A DNA stretch of 64,000 nucleotides from positions 5,087,501 through 5,151,500 of the forward strand of contig NZ_CP041253.1 of NCBI RefSeq assembly GCF_006575665.1. Reading direction: 5' to 3'. The notes beneath the pieces were generated by a model, which was not told the DNA's origin, did not search any database, and was given only the letters and a program-made list of their open reading frames with translations. Every line of letters begins with the position of its first letter. The stretch's first letter is position 1. A program made the translations under genes and the position numbers. The stretch is from Echinicola soli (lineage in GTDB: Bacteria; Bacteroidota; Bacteroidia; Cytophagales; Cyclobacteriaceae). Positions 10,048-19,604 of this stretch are shown here, piece after piece.

Positions 10048-10416
10048 ATGAAACCATTGATCAGAAAGTCGGATTACGATTCGATCAAGAAAATATTGAT
10101 CGCTACTGTCCAAATGGGCTACCACAGGGATACCCTTGCCCTGGAAAAGGAACTGAGGAACTGCACGGTGGTTGCTGACCACTTGGTCGGTGACCATATC
10201 GTCAGACCTGGTTCCACCGTTGAGGTACTGGACAGCCTGCACGACAGAACCATCTGTGTTACCATCGTCACGCCCAAGGATGCCTGTGTATCCACCGGTC
10301 ATATATCAATTTTAGCCCCGCTTGCGGTTGCCTTGTTGGGATTTGAAGAAGGCCATGAATTTACTTGGAACTTACCTTCCGGGGAAAGAAGACTGAAGAT
10401 CGAAAAAGTGAAATAG
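10048..10416 (+). CDS. GreA/GreB C-terminal-domain protein (Rnk-like)
   Basis: 122 residues. The C-terminal 75 residues have the FKBP-like fold pattern of GreA/GreB and Rnk: GDHIVRPGSTVEVLD, then ISILAPLAVALLGFEEGHEF and a terminal GERRLKIEKV strand. The N-terminal part is a short helix, not the long coiled coil of GreA, so it cannot reach the polymerase active site as GreA does. Rnk-type proteins bind RNA polymerase without cleavage activity; that role is from the family. Start set at ATG 10048. A hairpin follows the stop codon. Confidence 0.88.
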   Translation: MKPLIRKSDYDSIKKILIATVQMGYHRDTLALEKELRNCTVVADHLVGDHIVRPGSTVEVLDSLHDRTICVTIVTPKDACVSTGHISILAPLAVALLGFEEGHEFTWNLPSGERRLKIEKVK

Positions 10417-10433
10417 AGGTAAGAACAGCTGGC

Positions 10434-10467
10434 CCCCGGGCTCATAAGTAAGCCTGGGGACATTTTA
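10434..10467 (+). terminator. Probable intrinsic terminator after the Rnk-like gene
   Basis: CCCCGGGCT (10434-10442) pairs with AGCCTGGGG (10451-10459), nine pairs with one G-T, loop of eight bases, followed by ACATTTTAATA. The T tract is weak. It begins 17 bp after the stop codon. Confidence 0.55.
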
Positions 10468-10904
10468 ATATATCCCAGCCACTCGCAATTATTTAGTATT
10501 TGGGACCAAAGATTCCTACTTGCGCAAAACCAATGAAAGAAGAGGTTTCGTAAAATGTTATCCAATGCTTCGCTTTGCCTCTAAAATCGATAAAGAGGAC
10601 AAACCTTAAAGGTTTCAGCTCTTACGAACGAAACTTATTAATTTGGAAAGGAGGGTAAATATTACCACTCCACTCCCCAGGCACCGTTTCTGGGCTATGG
10701 ATTCCGCTAAACTTGCTTTTAAAATGGATAAGGTTATCATTATCCACAGTATCCTATTTACCCCTACCTTCGGTCATGCTGATCGGGACATCCTAAACCT
10801 GGAGAGCATTGTCACAGATCGTATCATACCACCCTCCTCTAACACATCAATACTTATGCCCCATTGAAATATACAAACACCTCATTTATACTAACCCATA
10901 TTTG
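10468..10904. other. Convergent intergenic stretch
   Basis: Lies between the rightward Rnk-like gene and the leftward adhesin operon. The only open frame (10643-10867, plus) has no domain character. Nothing else recognised. Confidence 0.4.
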
Positions 10905-12020
10905 TCAGTCTCTACCTTTAGAAGGGAGCATTGGATTGCTTATCAATAGCCCGTTTCCCTTTCCGTTTAAGGGTACATAAGTATGCTCTGGTCGAGCAGG
11001 GTCCCATCCTGCATCCCCGCTCTGGTATGGAGTGGGGTCTGTTGATTCTTTTTCTGGCAATTGCTGGCCTGATTCACGTTCTCCCTTAACTTCTGTCTGA
11101 TTATACACTCCTTTATTCCAGTATATGTCTTCCTCTGTTGTTTGATAGTCTACTGTAAAAGTCCAAACCTCTCCAATATCCAAAACATTATTGGTGTTGT
11201 CATCTCCCGAAAGGGTCCCTCCCAACAAATTCGTTCCTGAACTTAACCCTATTGGATCATCGCTTAATATTGGGTCCATGATCTCTACACCATAAACCGC
11301 TTCGTGATTTCCCGTATGCTCCACTTCAAAGGTATAGCTTATATTTTCACCTATTTGTGCATATCCATCACTGTTACTATCCACGAATTCACCGTCCTTT
11401 GTTATGTCATACATCTCTTCGCAAGGCACTTCATCCAAGCCGTAACCGGTACCAGTCATTTCTGTAGCGCCGACTACATTCTGGCGAGCTATTACTGTAT
11501 TTGTTCCTGTTGAATTCCAGGTAATTGTATTCAAGGCATTTCCATTTATGAGCTCTAAAGGGAACAATGGACCAAAGGACTCTTTACTGCCATATAATGA
11601 CACTTCCCCATTTTCACTGATTTGAACCCTTATTAGAGGGTTGGCCGCATCTCCGGCCAACTGCCAGATAGGATCGGTTTGGTTTTCGTATTCATCTCCA
11701 TCTGCAAACCGTACATTAATTCCGGATGTACCATTGGATTGAAATTCGATTTCCTGTGTAGCCAGGTCCACCCCATTGATTTCCATATTAAAAGAATTGT
11801 CCAATATGAAAATATCCAGTGAGAAACCTGCGTTTGTTGCCGGTTGGGTAAAACTTTCTTCAATAGGATTAGTAGGGCTGTCACCATTTTCATAACTCCA
11901 TCCAAAACCTCCGCCCTCAACCCCAATACGTTGGTAACAAGGATCCTGGGAAAACCCAAGCTGTATTAGGCCAAAGTTTAAACATAAGATAATCAGTATA
12001 TACTTCACGTATCCCTTCAT
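10905..12020 (-). CDS. Secreted protein with DUF11-like (conserved repeat) domain, last gene of surface operon
   Basis: 371 residues. A signal peptide (about 1-25, ending LGFSQ) is followed by an N-terminal beta-rich domain of about 180 residues, then a DUF11/DUF7507-like Ig-type repeat at about 205-310 (ITKDGEFVDSNSDGYAQIGE, YTFEVEHTGN, VWTFTVDYQ). No T9SS C-terminal sorting domain is visible: the protein ends in a short non-consensus tail. It begins 8 bp after the stop of the giant repeat protein, so it is the fifth and last gene of the operon starting with PorP/SprF. Start set at the ATG of MKGYVKYILI; a longer frame adds nine residues. Role inferred: accessory component of the surface structure. 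Confidence 0.8.
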   Translation of the reverse strand: MKGYVKYILIILCLNFGLIQLGFSQDPCYQRIGVEGGGFGWSYENGDSPTNPIEESFTQPATNAGFSLDIFILDNSFNMEINGVDLATQEIEFQSNGTSGINVRFADGDEYENQTDPIWQLAGDAANPLIRVQISENGEVSLYGSKESFGPLFPLELINGNALNTITWNSTGTNTVIARQNVVGATEMTGTGYGLDEVPCEEMYDITKDGEFVDSNSDGYAQIGENISYTFEVEHTGNHEAVYGVEIMDPILSDDPIGLSSGTNLLGGTLSGDDNTNNVLDIGEVWTFTVDYQTTEEDIYWNKGVYNQTEVKGERESGQQLPEKESTDPTPYQSGDAGWDPARPEHTYVPLNGKGNGLLISNPMLPSKGRD

Positions 12021-12027
12021 AATGGTA

Positions 12028-15000
12028 CTACTTAACAACAAACACAATATTCATAAAGGAAGCAGGAGAAGCATTACCGATAACTTCGTAGGTCAATACC
12101 CCATTGGCATCCAACTGTACATTGGCAAACACATCAGTGTCATAATATGTGATATGATATTCAAGCTCTGTTGCCGGTAAGGTTGGAACTGCACTAGCTG
12201 CACCAGGGCTGCTCACCATAGGCCCACTAAACTGGTCCATGTAATCCTGATGTAAGTCCCGGGTGAAGGCCCCTGTAACGGAAGTATCAAATATAATACT
12301 GGGCATATAGAAAAATTTTGGCATCGTGGCTTTTATTTCTTCAATAGTGCCGTCTACTGCCGTATGGGTAAACGTACCATCGCCGTTATCCACCAGTTCG
12401 TCTGTCGTACCGGCCAGCTCGGTGGCAATCTCGTCAAGGGCATCCTGAACGTTCTCCGAGGACAGCCCGCTTGTCGTATTGTCATAACCGTTCGTGGATG
12501 CTGACGTCTCCACTGTCGCAAGGGAAGTGCCGCTCCCGTCGGTAAATGTATAGCTGCCGTCGCCGTTGTCGGTCACTGTGGTCGTGTTCGCATCGATGAT
12601 GACCGCCGTACCGTCTACTGCCGTATGGGTAAACGTACCGTCGCCGTTGTCCACCAGTTCGTCTGTCGTCCCGGCCAGCTCGGTGGCAATCTCATCAAGG
12701 GCATCCTGAACGTTCTCCGAGGACAGCCCGCTTGTCGTATTGTCATAACCGTTCGTGGATGCTGACGTCTCCACTGTCGCAAGGGAAGTGCCGCTCCCAT
12801 CGGTAAATGTATAGCTGCCGTCGCCGTTGTCGGTCACTGTGGTCGTGTTCGCATCGATGATGACCGCCGTACCGTCTACTGCCGTATGGGTAAACGTACC
12901 GTCCCCGTTGTCCACCAGTTCGTCTGTCGTACCGGCCAGCTCGGTGGCAATCTCATCAAGGGCATCCTGAACGTTCTCCGAGGACAGCCCGCTTGTCGTA
13001 TTGTCATAACCGTTCGTGGATGCTGACGTCTCCACTGTCGCAAGGGAAGTGCCGCTCCCATCGGTAAATGTATAGCTGCCGTCGCCGTTGTCGGTCACTG
13101 TGGTCGTGTTCGCATCGATGATGACCGCCGTACCGTCTACTGCCGTATGGGTAAACGTACCATCGCCGTTGTCCACCAGTTCGTCTGTCGTACCGGCCAG
13201 CTCGGTGGCAATCTCATCAAGGGCATCCTGAACGTTCTCCGAGGACAGCCCGCTTGTCGTATTGTCATAACCGTTCGTGGATGCTGACGTCTCCACTGTC
13301 GCAAGGGAAGTGCCGCTCCCATCGGTAAATGTATAGCTGCCGTCGCCGTTGTCGGTCACTGTGGTCGTGTTCGCATCGATGATGACCGCCGTACCGTCTA
13401 CTGCCGTATGGGTAAACGTACCGTCGCCGTTGTCCACCAGTTCGTCTGTCGTACCGGCCAGCTCGGTGGCAATCTCGTCAAGGGCATCCTGAACGTTTTC
13501 CGAGGACAGCCCGCTTGTCGTATTGTCATAACCGTTCGTGGATGCTGACGTCTCCACTGTCGCAAGGGAAGTGCCGCTCCCATCGGTAAACGTATAGCTG
13601 CCGTCGCCGTTGTCGGTCACTGTGGTCGTGTTCGCATCGATGATGACCGCCGTACCGTCTACTGCCGTATGGGTAAACGTACCGTCGCCGTTGTCAATAA
13701 GTTCATCACTGCTTGCGGCTATTATAGTTTCAATCTCCTCAATAAAATCACTGTTACTAGTCAGCGTCGTGATAAATCTGGAGTTATTAGCGATTTCATC
13801 CATTGAAACCTGCACCTTGGCCCCTTCACTGTCGGTCACCGTTAGCGAGTCGTTTTCTACCGTAAAGCTTGTATTCACCGTATTGAAATCACTCCAATCG
13901 ATGGGCTGCTCGGTACCCGTGTCATCGATATAGCTAAAAGTACCGTCGGCCTGGTTATAGGTCACATTGCCGAAATCTTCTTCCAGCAGCTGCGTGATCT
14001 CATCTATAAAGTCATTGTTGTTGGCAATGGTCGTAACAAAAGATGAGTTGTTGGCGACTTCTTCCAATGACAGCTGTACCTTATCGCCCTCACTGTCGGT
14101 CACCGTAAGCGAGTCGTTTTCTACCGTAAAGCTTGTATTCACCGTATTGAAATCACTCCAATCGATGGGCTGCTCGGTGCCCGTATCATCGATATAGCTA
14201 AAAGTACCGTCGGCCTGGTTATAGGTCACATTGCCGAAATCTTCCTCCAGCAGCTGCGTGATCTCATCTATAAAGTCATTGTTATTGGTAATGGTCGTAA
14301 CAAAAGCAGAGTTGTTTGCTACTTCTTCCAGTGACAGCTGGATCTTTCCGCCCTCACTATCGGTCACCGTAAGCGAATCGTTTTCTACCGTAAAGCTGTT
14401 GTTCACTGTATTGAAATCACTCCAATCGATGGGCTGCTCGGTGCCCGTATCATCGATATAGCTAAAAGTACCGTCGGCCTGGTTATAGGTCACATTGCCG
14501 AAATCTTCCTCCAGCAGCTGCGTGATCTCATCTATAAAGTCATTGTTATTGGTAATGGTCGTAACAAAAGCAGAGTTGTTTGCTACTTCTTCCAGTGACA
14601 GCTGGATCTTTCCGCCCTCACTATCGGTCACCGTAAGCGAATCGTTTTCTACCGTAAAGCTGTTGTTCACCGTATTGAAATCACTCCAGTCGATGGGCTG
14701 CTCGGTGCCCGTACCATCAATATAGCTAAAAGTACCGTCGGCCTGGTTATAGGTCACGTTGCCAAAGTCATCTTCCAAAAGCTGCGTGATCTCATCAATA
14801 AAGTCACTGTTATTGGCAATGGTCGTAACAAAAGCAGAGTTGTTGGCGACTTCTTCCAGTGACAGCTGGATCTTTCCGCCCTCACTATCGGTCACCGTAA
14901 GCGAGTCGTTTTCTACCGTAAAGCTGTTGTTCACCGTATTGAAATCACTCCAGTCGATCACCTGCTCGGTGCCCGTGTCATCGATATAGCTAAAAGTACC

Positions 15001-15591
15001 GTCGGCCTGGTTGTAGGTCACGTTGCCAAAGTCATCTTCCAAAAGCTGCATGATCTCATCATAGACGTTCCCGTTCTCCGAGATGTTTGTAGCGACAACA
15101 GCGGGGATATCGATCATCGATTCATTGCCCTGCTCATCTGTATAGGTAAACCTACCATCACCATTGTTCTCCAAACTGGAAACCGTCTCATTGAAAAGCG
15201 CACTCAGGTCCATCGGGACCAGCTCCCCATCATTGTCATTGTAATAAAACCGGTCCGCTTCCTGGTCATAGACAAGCATGTTATTGGCTGCCGCGCTACC
15301 ACCGCTCCAGGCTAGCCGTCTCCACTTCCCGTCAAACCAATAATAATACCCCGGGACAATCATGTCATTTTCGGTAATGTTGAACACCAAAAGGCTTTCC
15401 ACGTTCCCTTCGGTGATCGTGCTCCCATCTGTAATGTCCTCCAGGGCCACCCGAGGGATCAGGACCCCACGGTCCGAAGAAACCACTTCCAGTTGGGAAG
15501 ACGTATTCGGATCTTCGGTGCCTACCCCTACCTGGGCCATGGCCGTACTACCCATGACCAAACAAAAGGCTAAAAGTATTACTCTTTTCAT
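12028..15591 (-). CDS. Giant tandem-repeat surface protein (tail-fibre/adhesin-like)
   Basis: 1187 residues after choosing the ATG that gives signal peptide MKRVILLAFCLVMGSTAMAQ. The mature N terminus (VGVGTEDPNTSSQLEV, then GVLIPRV) is common in Bacteroidota surface proteins, and resembles phage tail-fibre N termini. Next come five units of about 88 residues (FGNVTYNQADGTFSYID, SFTVENDSLTVTDSEG, FIDEITQLLE) and five full plus one partial unit of 87 residues (DELVDNGDGTFTHTAVDGT, TTTVTDNGDGSYTFTDGSG, GLSSENVQDALDEIATEL). A unique C-terminal domain of about 95 residues starts at FFYMPSIIFD. No cysteine-rich or catalytic motif is apparent. It is fourth in the operon after PorP/SprF, OmpA and a T9SS type B protein. 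Stalk or fibre function is inferred. Confidence 0.88.
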   Translation of the reverse strand: MKRVILLAFCLVMGSTAMAQVGVGTEDPNTSSQLEVVSSDRGVLIPRVALEDITDGSTITEGNVESLLVFNITENDMIVPGYYYWFDGKWRRLAWSGGSAAANNMLVYDQEADRFYYNDNDGELVPMDLSALFNETVSSLENNGDGRFTYTDEQGNESMIDIPAVVATNISENGNVYDEIMQLLEDDFGNVTYNQADGTFSYIDDTGTEQVIDWSDFNTVNNSFTVENDSLTVTDSEGGKIQLSLEEVANNSAFVTTIANNSDFIDEITQLLEDDFGNVTYNQADGTFSYIDGTGTEQPIDWSDFNTVNNSFTVENDSLTVTDSEGGKIQLSLEEVANNSAFVTTITNNNDFIDEITQLLEEDFGNVTYNQADGTFSYIDDTGTEQPIDWSDFNTVNNSFTVENDSLTVTDSEGGKIQLSLEEVANNSAFVTTITNNNDFIDEITQLLEEDFGNVTYNQADGTFSYIDDTGTEQPIDWSDFNTVNTSFTVENDSLTVTDSEGDKVQLSLEEVANNSSFVTTIANNNDFIDEITQLLEEDFGNVTYNQADGTFSYIDDTGTEQPIDWSDFNTVNTSFTVENDSLTVTDSEGAKVQVSMDEIANNSRFITTLTSNSDFIEEIETIIAASSDELIDNGDGTFTHTAVDGTAVIIDANTTTVTDNGDGSYTFTDGSGTSLATVETSASTNGYDNTTSGLSSENVQDALDEIATELAGTTDELVDNGDGTFTHTAVDGTAVIIDANTTTVTDNGDGSYTFTDGSGTSLATVETSASTNGYDNTTSGLSSENVQDALDEIATELAGTTDELVDNGDGTFTHTAVDGTAVIIDANTTTVTDNGDGSYTFTDGSGTSLATVETSASTNGYDNTTSGLSSENVQDALDEIATELAGTTDELVDNGDGTFTHTAVDGTAVIIDANTTTVTDNGDGSYTFTDGSGTSLATVETSASTNGYDNTTSGLSSENVQDALDEIATELAGTTDELVDNGDGTFTHTAVDGTAVIIDANTTTVTDNGDGSYTFTDGSGTSLATVETSASTNGYDNTTSGLSSENVQDALDEIATELAGTTDELVDNGDGTFTHTAVDGTIEEIKATMPKFFYMPSIIFDTSVTGAFTRDLHQDYMDQFSGPMVSSPGAASAVPTLPATELEYHITYYDTDVFANVQLDANGVLTYEVIGNASPASFMNIVFVVK
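12349..13700 (-). repeat. Tandem array of 261-bp units, nearly identical
   Basis: Five full units plus a partial one, phased at 12390, 12651, 12912, 13173, 13434 and 13695 on the marker ccaccagttc (diverged to tcaataagttc in the last). Units differ by only a few bases, mostly synonymous, which implies recent duplication or gene conversion. Each encodes one 87-residue protein repeat, so unit gain or loss keeps the frame. Confidence 0.95.
13729..15060 (-). repeat. Tandem array of 264-bp units
   Basis: Five units with FGNVTYNQ-encoding markers near 13966, 14230, 14494, 14758 and 15022. The two middle units are almost identical; the outer ones differ more, mainly in the EGGKIQLSLEE / EGDKVQLSLEE / EGAKVQVSMDE segment. 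In-frame (88 codons per unit). Confidence 0.93.
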
Positions 15592-15667
15592 AGCTATCAT
15601 TCTTTAAAATTTATTGACCAACTGAGTTCTTTTATTTCTTGATTTATCGACAAAGTATGGCCCAGGC

Positions 15668-17248
15668 TCATTCCTTTATTACCTGTATCCATCCCTTGAA
15701 TTCCTTTTCTTCTCCACTGGGCTCCGTTACTTCCAAAATGTAGAAGTAGGTGCCCGCTATCAGCCCATCGGCATTCCAGTCGTTCTGGTAGTCCCCGGTA
15801 TCCAGTACCTCGTCGTTCCACCGGTTCAAAATCACTATCCTGTTGCTTGTAAACCTGTTGAGGCCCCGGATCTCAAATACATCGTTGTCCCCATCACCAT
15901 TGGGAGTGATCACATTGGGGATAAAGAAGGCATTGATGTTGTTTTCATCGGTGGCCGCATTGTCGGTAGGATCCCCATCCTCCTGGGAAGCCCCCACCTC
16001 CGCATAATTGGTAATGGGACCGGCTGTTCCGGCTGTTACACGGAGCTTGATCACCATCTCGTCCCCCGACAGGAACAGTGGAACACGCCAGGTAAGCACC
16101 TGGCCCATCGTTTCCATATCCCAGTCCATCAGACCAAAGGCCGACTGTACTTCCACGCTTTCATATTCCAGGCCATTGGGAAGGTTGTCCACAATGACCA
16201 CATCGGAGGCATCCACCTCACCGTTGTTCTGGACCCTGATCTCGTATTCAAACACATCCCCTTCATAAACGGATGCTTCAAAAGAGGTCTTCGAGATCGA
16301 CATATTGGTCATATTGGCCGACATCACCGCCAGGGTAAATATGCCATCGTCCTCCAATGGTTCGGGGGTCGTCACCGTTTGGGCATTGCCGTCCACATCA
16401 CCGCCAAGGTTGGTCCAGATCGATTCCTCCCCGTCCCATTTTGCCACCACCATATCACTGGCCTCTCCCAAAATAAACGCAGGGGTCGTCACATCACGCC
16501 AGGAAAGCGTCAGGCGGACAGCGGTATTCTCAGCGCCGTTCTCCAGGAACAGCTCCCAGTATTCCGCATCATTGACCAGCTCGATATCCGCTTCCTTTTG
16601 TTCCCGCGGATATAGCCCGTCGGGATCCTCATAAAAGTATTTGGTGTGGAATTCCACATCCGATTCGGCCGGTGCCGTGATCCCCGCAAACCTGAAATAT
16701 CCACCGTCACCAACTGGGTAAGCAAAGTCCTCATCCCCGATCTTTTCCACATAACCGTCCACATGGCTCGCATCAGAGGCCCCTTCATAGCCACTGCCGC
16801 GCTCAAAAAGCACCAGGCCACCATGGCCATCTGAAACCACCACCCCGTCCACAAACCTGGACATCCCCGAAATACTGATATCACCGGAGAGTTGAAAGGC
16901 ATTTTGATCATTGCCATTGTCAAAAAGCACATTGTTCAGCCCTGACAGTTGGCTACCGCTGATCTGCTGTACCCCATACTTCCCCACAAAACGGGTAGTC
17001 CCCTCTTCACCCTGGCTAAAGGTCACTTCTCCATCATTATTGAAATGGGCATACAGGTACAGCTCCCCATCATTTATCATTTTGCCCGTTTCGGTATTGT
17101 CCACATTGAAATTACTGGACAGCACGGTCCCGGGCTTTATGCTCATCGTACCCTTGTTCACCGTCTGGGCAGATGCACCGGAAACAATTGCCACAACCGC
17201 CAACAGGAAAAATGTCCCCCTAAATAAAAATTGTCCGACTTTTCTCAT
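15668..17248 (-). CDS. T9SS type B sorting-domain surface protein with DUF11 repeat
   Basis: 526 residues. Signal peptide 1-28 (ends SGASAQ); a beta-rich N-terminal region of about 280 residues (TMSIKPGTVLSSNFNVDNTE; a pattern seen in secreted Bacteroidota proteins); a DUF11-like Ig domain at about 325-430 (YEIRVQNNGEVDASDVVIVD); and at about 440-526 the gliding-motility-associated type B C-terminal domain, with FIPNVITPNGDGDNDVFEI, GTYFYILEV and the end FKGWIQVIKE. Type B domains direct export through the T9SS and are known to depend on a cognate PorP/SprF-type protein, which is encoded three genes upstream in this operon. The ATG overlaps the stop of the OmpA gene (ATGA). Confidence 0.93.
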   Translation of the reverse strand: MRKVGQFLFRGTFFLLAVVAIVSGASAQTVNKGTMSIKPGTVLSSNFNVDNTETGKMINDGELYLYAHFNNDGEVTFSQGEEGTTRFVGKYGVQQISGSQLSGLNNVLFDNGNDQNAFQLSGDISISGMSRFVDGVVVSDGHGGLVLFERGSGYEGASDASHVDGYVEKIGDEDFAYPVGDGGYFRFAGITAPAESDVEFHTKYFYEDPDGLYPREQKEADIELVNDAEYWELFLENGAENTAVRLTLSWRDVTTPAFILGEASDMVVAKWDGEESIWTNLGGDVDGNAQTVTTPEPLEDDGIFTLAVMSANMTNMSISKTSFEASVYEGDVFEYEIRVQNNGEVDASDVVIVDNLPNGLEYESVEVQSAFGLMDWDMETMGQVLTWRVPLFLSGDEMVIKLRVTAGTAGPITNYAEVGASQEDGDPTDNAATDENNINAFFIPNVITPNGDGDNDVFEIRGLNRFTSNRIVILNRWNDEVLDTGDYQNDWNADGLIAGTYFYILEVTEPSGEEKEFKGWIQVIKE

Positions 17249-19602
17249 TGGTTCACCTTGATTTCTGTTCTTCTGTTCAATTGATGCATTTCCTCACTGC
17301 AGGGAATATCCCGGCAGTCATGGACCGGAGAGGATTCGCCAAACCCGGTATAGTCCAGGCGGCCTTTGTTGATCCCCCTGTCGATCAGGTACCCGGCCAC
17401 TGCCCTGGCCCTTTCTTCCGATAGCGCCTTATTGTAGGCTTCACTGCCCCTGCTATCGGTATGCCCCTGGAGCTCCAGGCGCAGGGCACTGTTGTTTTCA
17501 AGCAGCAGCACCAACCCCTCCAGTTCCATCTTGTCTTCCATCCGCAGGCCCGACCTGTCAAAGTCAAAGTAGACCGTGGGTACTCCTGTTTGGTCCCCTA
17601 TTTCCTGTATGATCTGCAGCCCATCGCACCAGTCTTCCGGCAACATGCCTCCCGGAACGGTCATGCCCTCTTCAATGTCCAGGGTGATGACCAGCTCGGT
17701 CCTCCTGTTGAGCTGGTGCAATCCTTCCGGACAGTTGGCCCCATCTCCACAGTCGTTCACCAACTGTTCTTCCCCGTGCCATTCGGCAGCTATCCTTGCT
17801 GCTTCCACACCACTGCCCACCAGCCTGGACTTCACCTTCTCCGCCCTTTGTCTGCTCAATTCCACATTATATTGCCGTGATGCCCTGGAATCGGTGTGCG
17901 CAGAGACCTTGAGCCGCAGGAAGGGGTATTCCCTGAGCAGCCTGGAGACCCTGGCCAATATCTTGGAGGCATCTTCCCGGACAGTGCTCTTGTCCAGATC
18001 ATAATAGATGATATCCACAAATTCCGTCCTGTTGCCGGGAACCCGCACAAGCCTGTATTCCCTTTCAATGGTCCCCGGTCCGGATCCCTTGGTGCTAATA
18101 TCACCGTCCACAATACCGAAGTAGCCATCCTTGGTTATCTCAAGTGCATAGTCGGTGCTTTCCGAAAGCTCCCCCCTATAAACCCCTTCTTCTTCCCGGG
18201 CCATTTCAACCAACTCCCCTTCTTCGTTTTTGACCATAAGCCTGGCACCTGCCACTGGCAACCCGTTGCAGTCCACCGTACTGACCACCAGCTTCCTCAG
18301 CGCACGGGCCACCTGACGGTAGATATTGTCCAGCCCCGAGTCCCCCTTCCTGTTGGAGCTCAGGTAACGTGCCTGGTCCGCATATTGCCGGTAGGCGAAG
18401 TCGTCCTTGCTTGAATTATATGGCTGCCCCAAGGGGACAAGCCCCGAGAAGTCGCCTCCCTGCAGGTCCGCCCGGTAGACATCCAGCCCTCCATGGCCCG
18501 GGTGCCCGTTGGAGGCAAAATAGAACTTGTCCATACTTACAAAGGGATCCCTTTCGTCTCCCGCCGAATTGACGGGCTCCCCTACATTTACCGGATCCCC
18601 AAATTCAAAATCACCCGTATACGCCACATAATAGAGGTCATATCCGCCATGTCCGCCTGCCATGTCTGAGGCGAAGTACAATCGTTGTCCTGCCGCATCC
18701 ACAAAGGGCGTCACCATGCCGTGTTCAAATGTGCTGTTGTACCGAAAGGATTTGATATCGGTGACACTGTCCCCCTGCAGCTCTCCATAGAAAATCTCCG
18801 GGCTGACCGTGAACCTTCTTTTCCGCTTTGCCTTTCTGATGCTCCGTGTGGCAGAGAAGAACAGGTACTCCCTGCCCCCTGCCCTGGCAAGGGCAGGGTC
18901 GCTTATATTCAAAAAATCGTCCCTGTCCATCTGCAGTTGGACAATCCCCCCTTCCGGGTCTTTCTTGTATATCTTCAGGTATTCCCTGCCCGTCCAGTCC
19001 GAAAATTCCTTGTCGTACAGTTGGTTCCGGGCATCGAACCTGATGCCCGGAACAGGCCTTTCTTCGCGCTTCGTATCCCTGTCGGAAACAAAATAGAGGT
19101 TCCCCGATCCATCCCTTGCCCCCATGAAATCAGCTGCCTCCGGGGAGTTCAGTCCCGCTGCCAGCTCCAGTTGGGCTTCTTCGGACCTCTCGCTGACCGC
19201 CTGGTACATCAACAGGTCCAGGGGATCCATTGCGTTCAGGTCAACACCAAGCTGTGCCAGCTTCTCCCTGGCCACATCCTGCTTTCCGGCCGCATAGGCG
19301 GACTTCAGGTAGGCCTCCGCATCGGAAAGGGAGGGCTCCTCCGCCAGCTCCATGGCCTTCTCCCACCAATCATGGGCCTGGGCATAGGAATTTGTTTTTG
19401 AATAACACTGGGCCGCCCCTTTGGCCGAGCGGTAGCTGTTCCTCCTTTCATAGGCACTGCTATAGGCACTCGCCGCCTGCCGGTAGTTGGAAAGGCCCAT
19501 TTGTTCATCTGCATACCTTATCAGCGAACCCTGGCCGTGCACCGTGGACGGAAATACAATCGACAGAAAAAGTGTCAGTACAAGTATAAAATTCTTCATC
19601 AT
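17245..19602 (-). CDS. OmpA-family protein with TPR, PD40 propeller and two tandem OmpA domains
   Basis: 785 residues. Order: signal peptide (about 1-23); TPR-like helices (about 25-110); WD40-like PD40 propeller blades (about 165-420, with GYDLYYVA and GGLDVYRA motifs); a carboxypeptidase-regulatory-like beta domain (about 437-505); an OmpA domain at about 529-640 (YYDLDKSTV, SAHTDSRAS, NRRTELVITL); and a second at about 676-785 (YFDFDRSGL, QGHTDSRGS, NRRTEIKVNQ). Both carry the HTDSRxS and NRRTE residues that bind peptidoglycan diaminopimelate. Proteins with TPR, PD40 and OmpA next to PorP/SprF are usual in T9SS accessory loci (PorE-like), but normally carry one OmpA domain. The start at 19602 lies 2 bp after the PorP stop; 19599 is equally possible. 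Confidence 0.93.
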   Translation of the reverse strand: MMKNFILVLTLFLSIVFPSTVHGQGSLIRYADEQMGLSNYRQAASAYSSAYERRNSYRSAKGAAQCYSKTNSYAQAHDWWEKAMELAEEPSLSDAEAYLKSAYAAGKQDVAREKLAQLGVDLNAMDPLDLLMYQAVSERSEEAQLELAAGLNSPEAADFMGARDGSGNLYFVSDRDTKREERPVPGIRFDARNQLYDKEFSDWTGREYLKIYKKDPEGGIVQLQMDRDDFLNISDPALARAGGREYLFFSATRSIRKAKRKRRFTVSPEIFYGELQGDSVTDIKSFRYNSTFEHGMVTPFVDAAGQRLYFASDMAGGHGGYDLYYVAYTGDFEFGDPVNVGEPVNSAGDERDPFVSMDKFYFASNGHPGHGGLDVYRADLQGGDFSGLVPLGQPYNSSKDDFAYRQYADQARYLSSNRKGDSGLDNIYRQVARALRKLVVSTVDCNGLPVAGARLMVKNEEGELVEMAREEEGVYRGELSESTDYALEITKDGYFGIVDGDISTKGSGPGTIEREYRLVRVPGNRTEFVDIIYYDLDKSTVREDASKILARVSRLLREYPFLRLKVSAHTDSRASRQYNVELSRQRAEKVKSRLVGSGVEAARIAAEWHGEEQLVNDCGDGANCPEGLHQLNRRTELVITLDIEEGMTVPGGMLPEDWCDGLQIIQEIGDQTGVPTVYFDFDRSGLRMEDKMELEGLVLLLENNSALRLELQGHTDSRGSEAYNKALSEERARAVAGYLIDRGINKGRLDYTGFGESSPVHDCRDIPCSEEMHQLNRRTEIKVNQ

Positions 19603-19604
19603 CT

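Noticed and set aside
12615..14989. Repeated 61- and 76-codon frames spaced 261 and 264 bp apart
   Set aside because: They are shadows of the tandem repeats in other frames of the giant surface protein, not separate genes.
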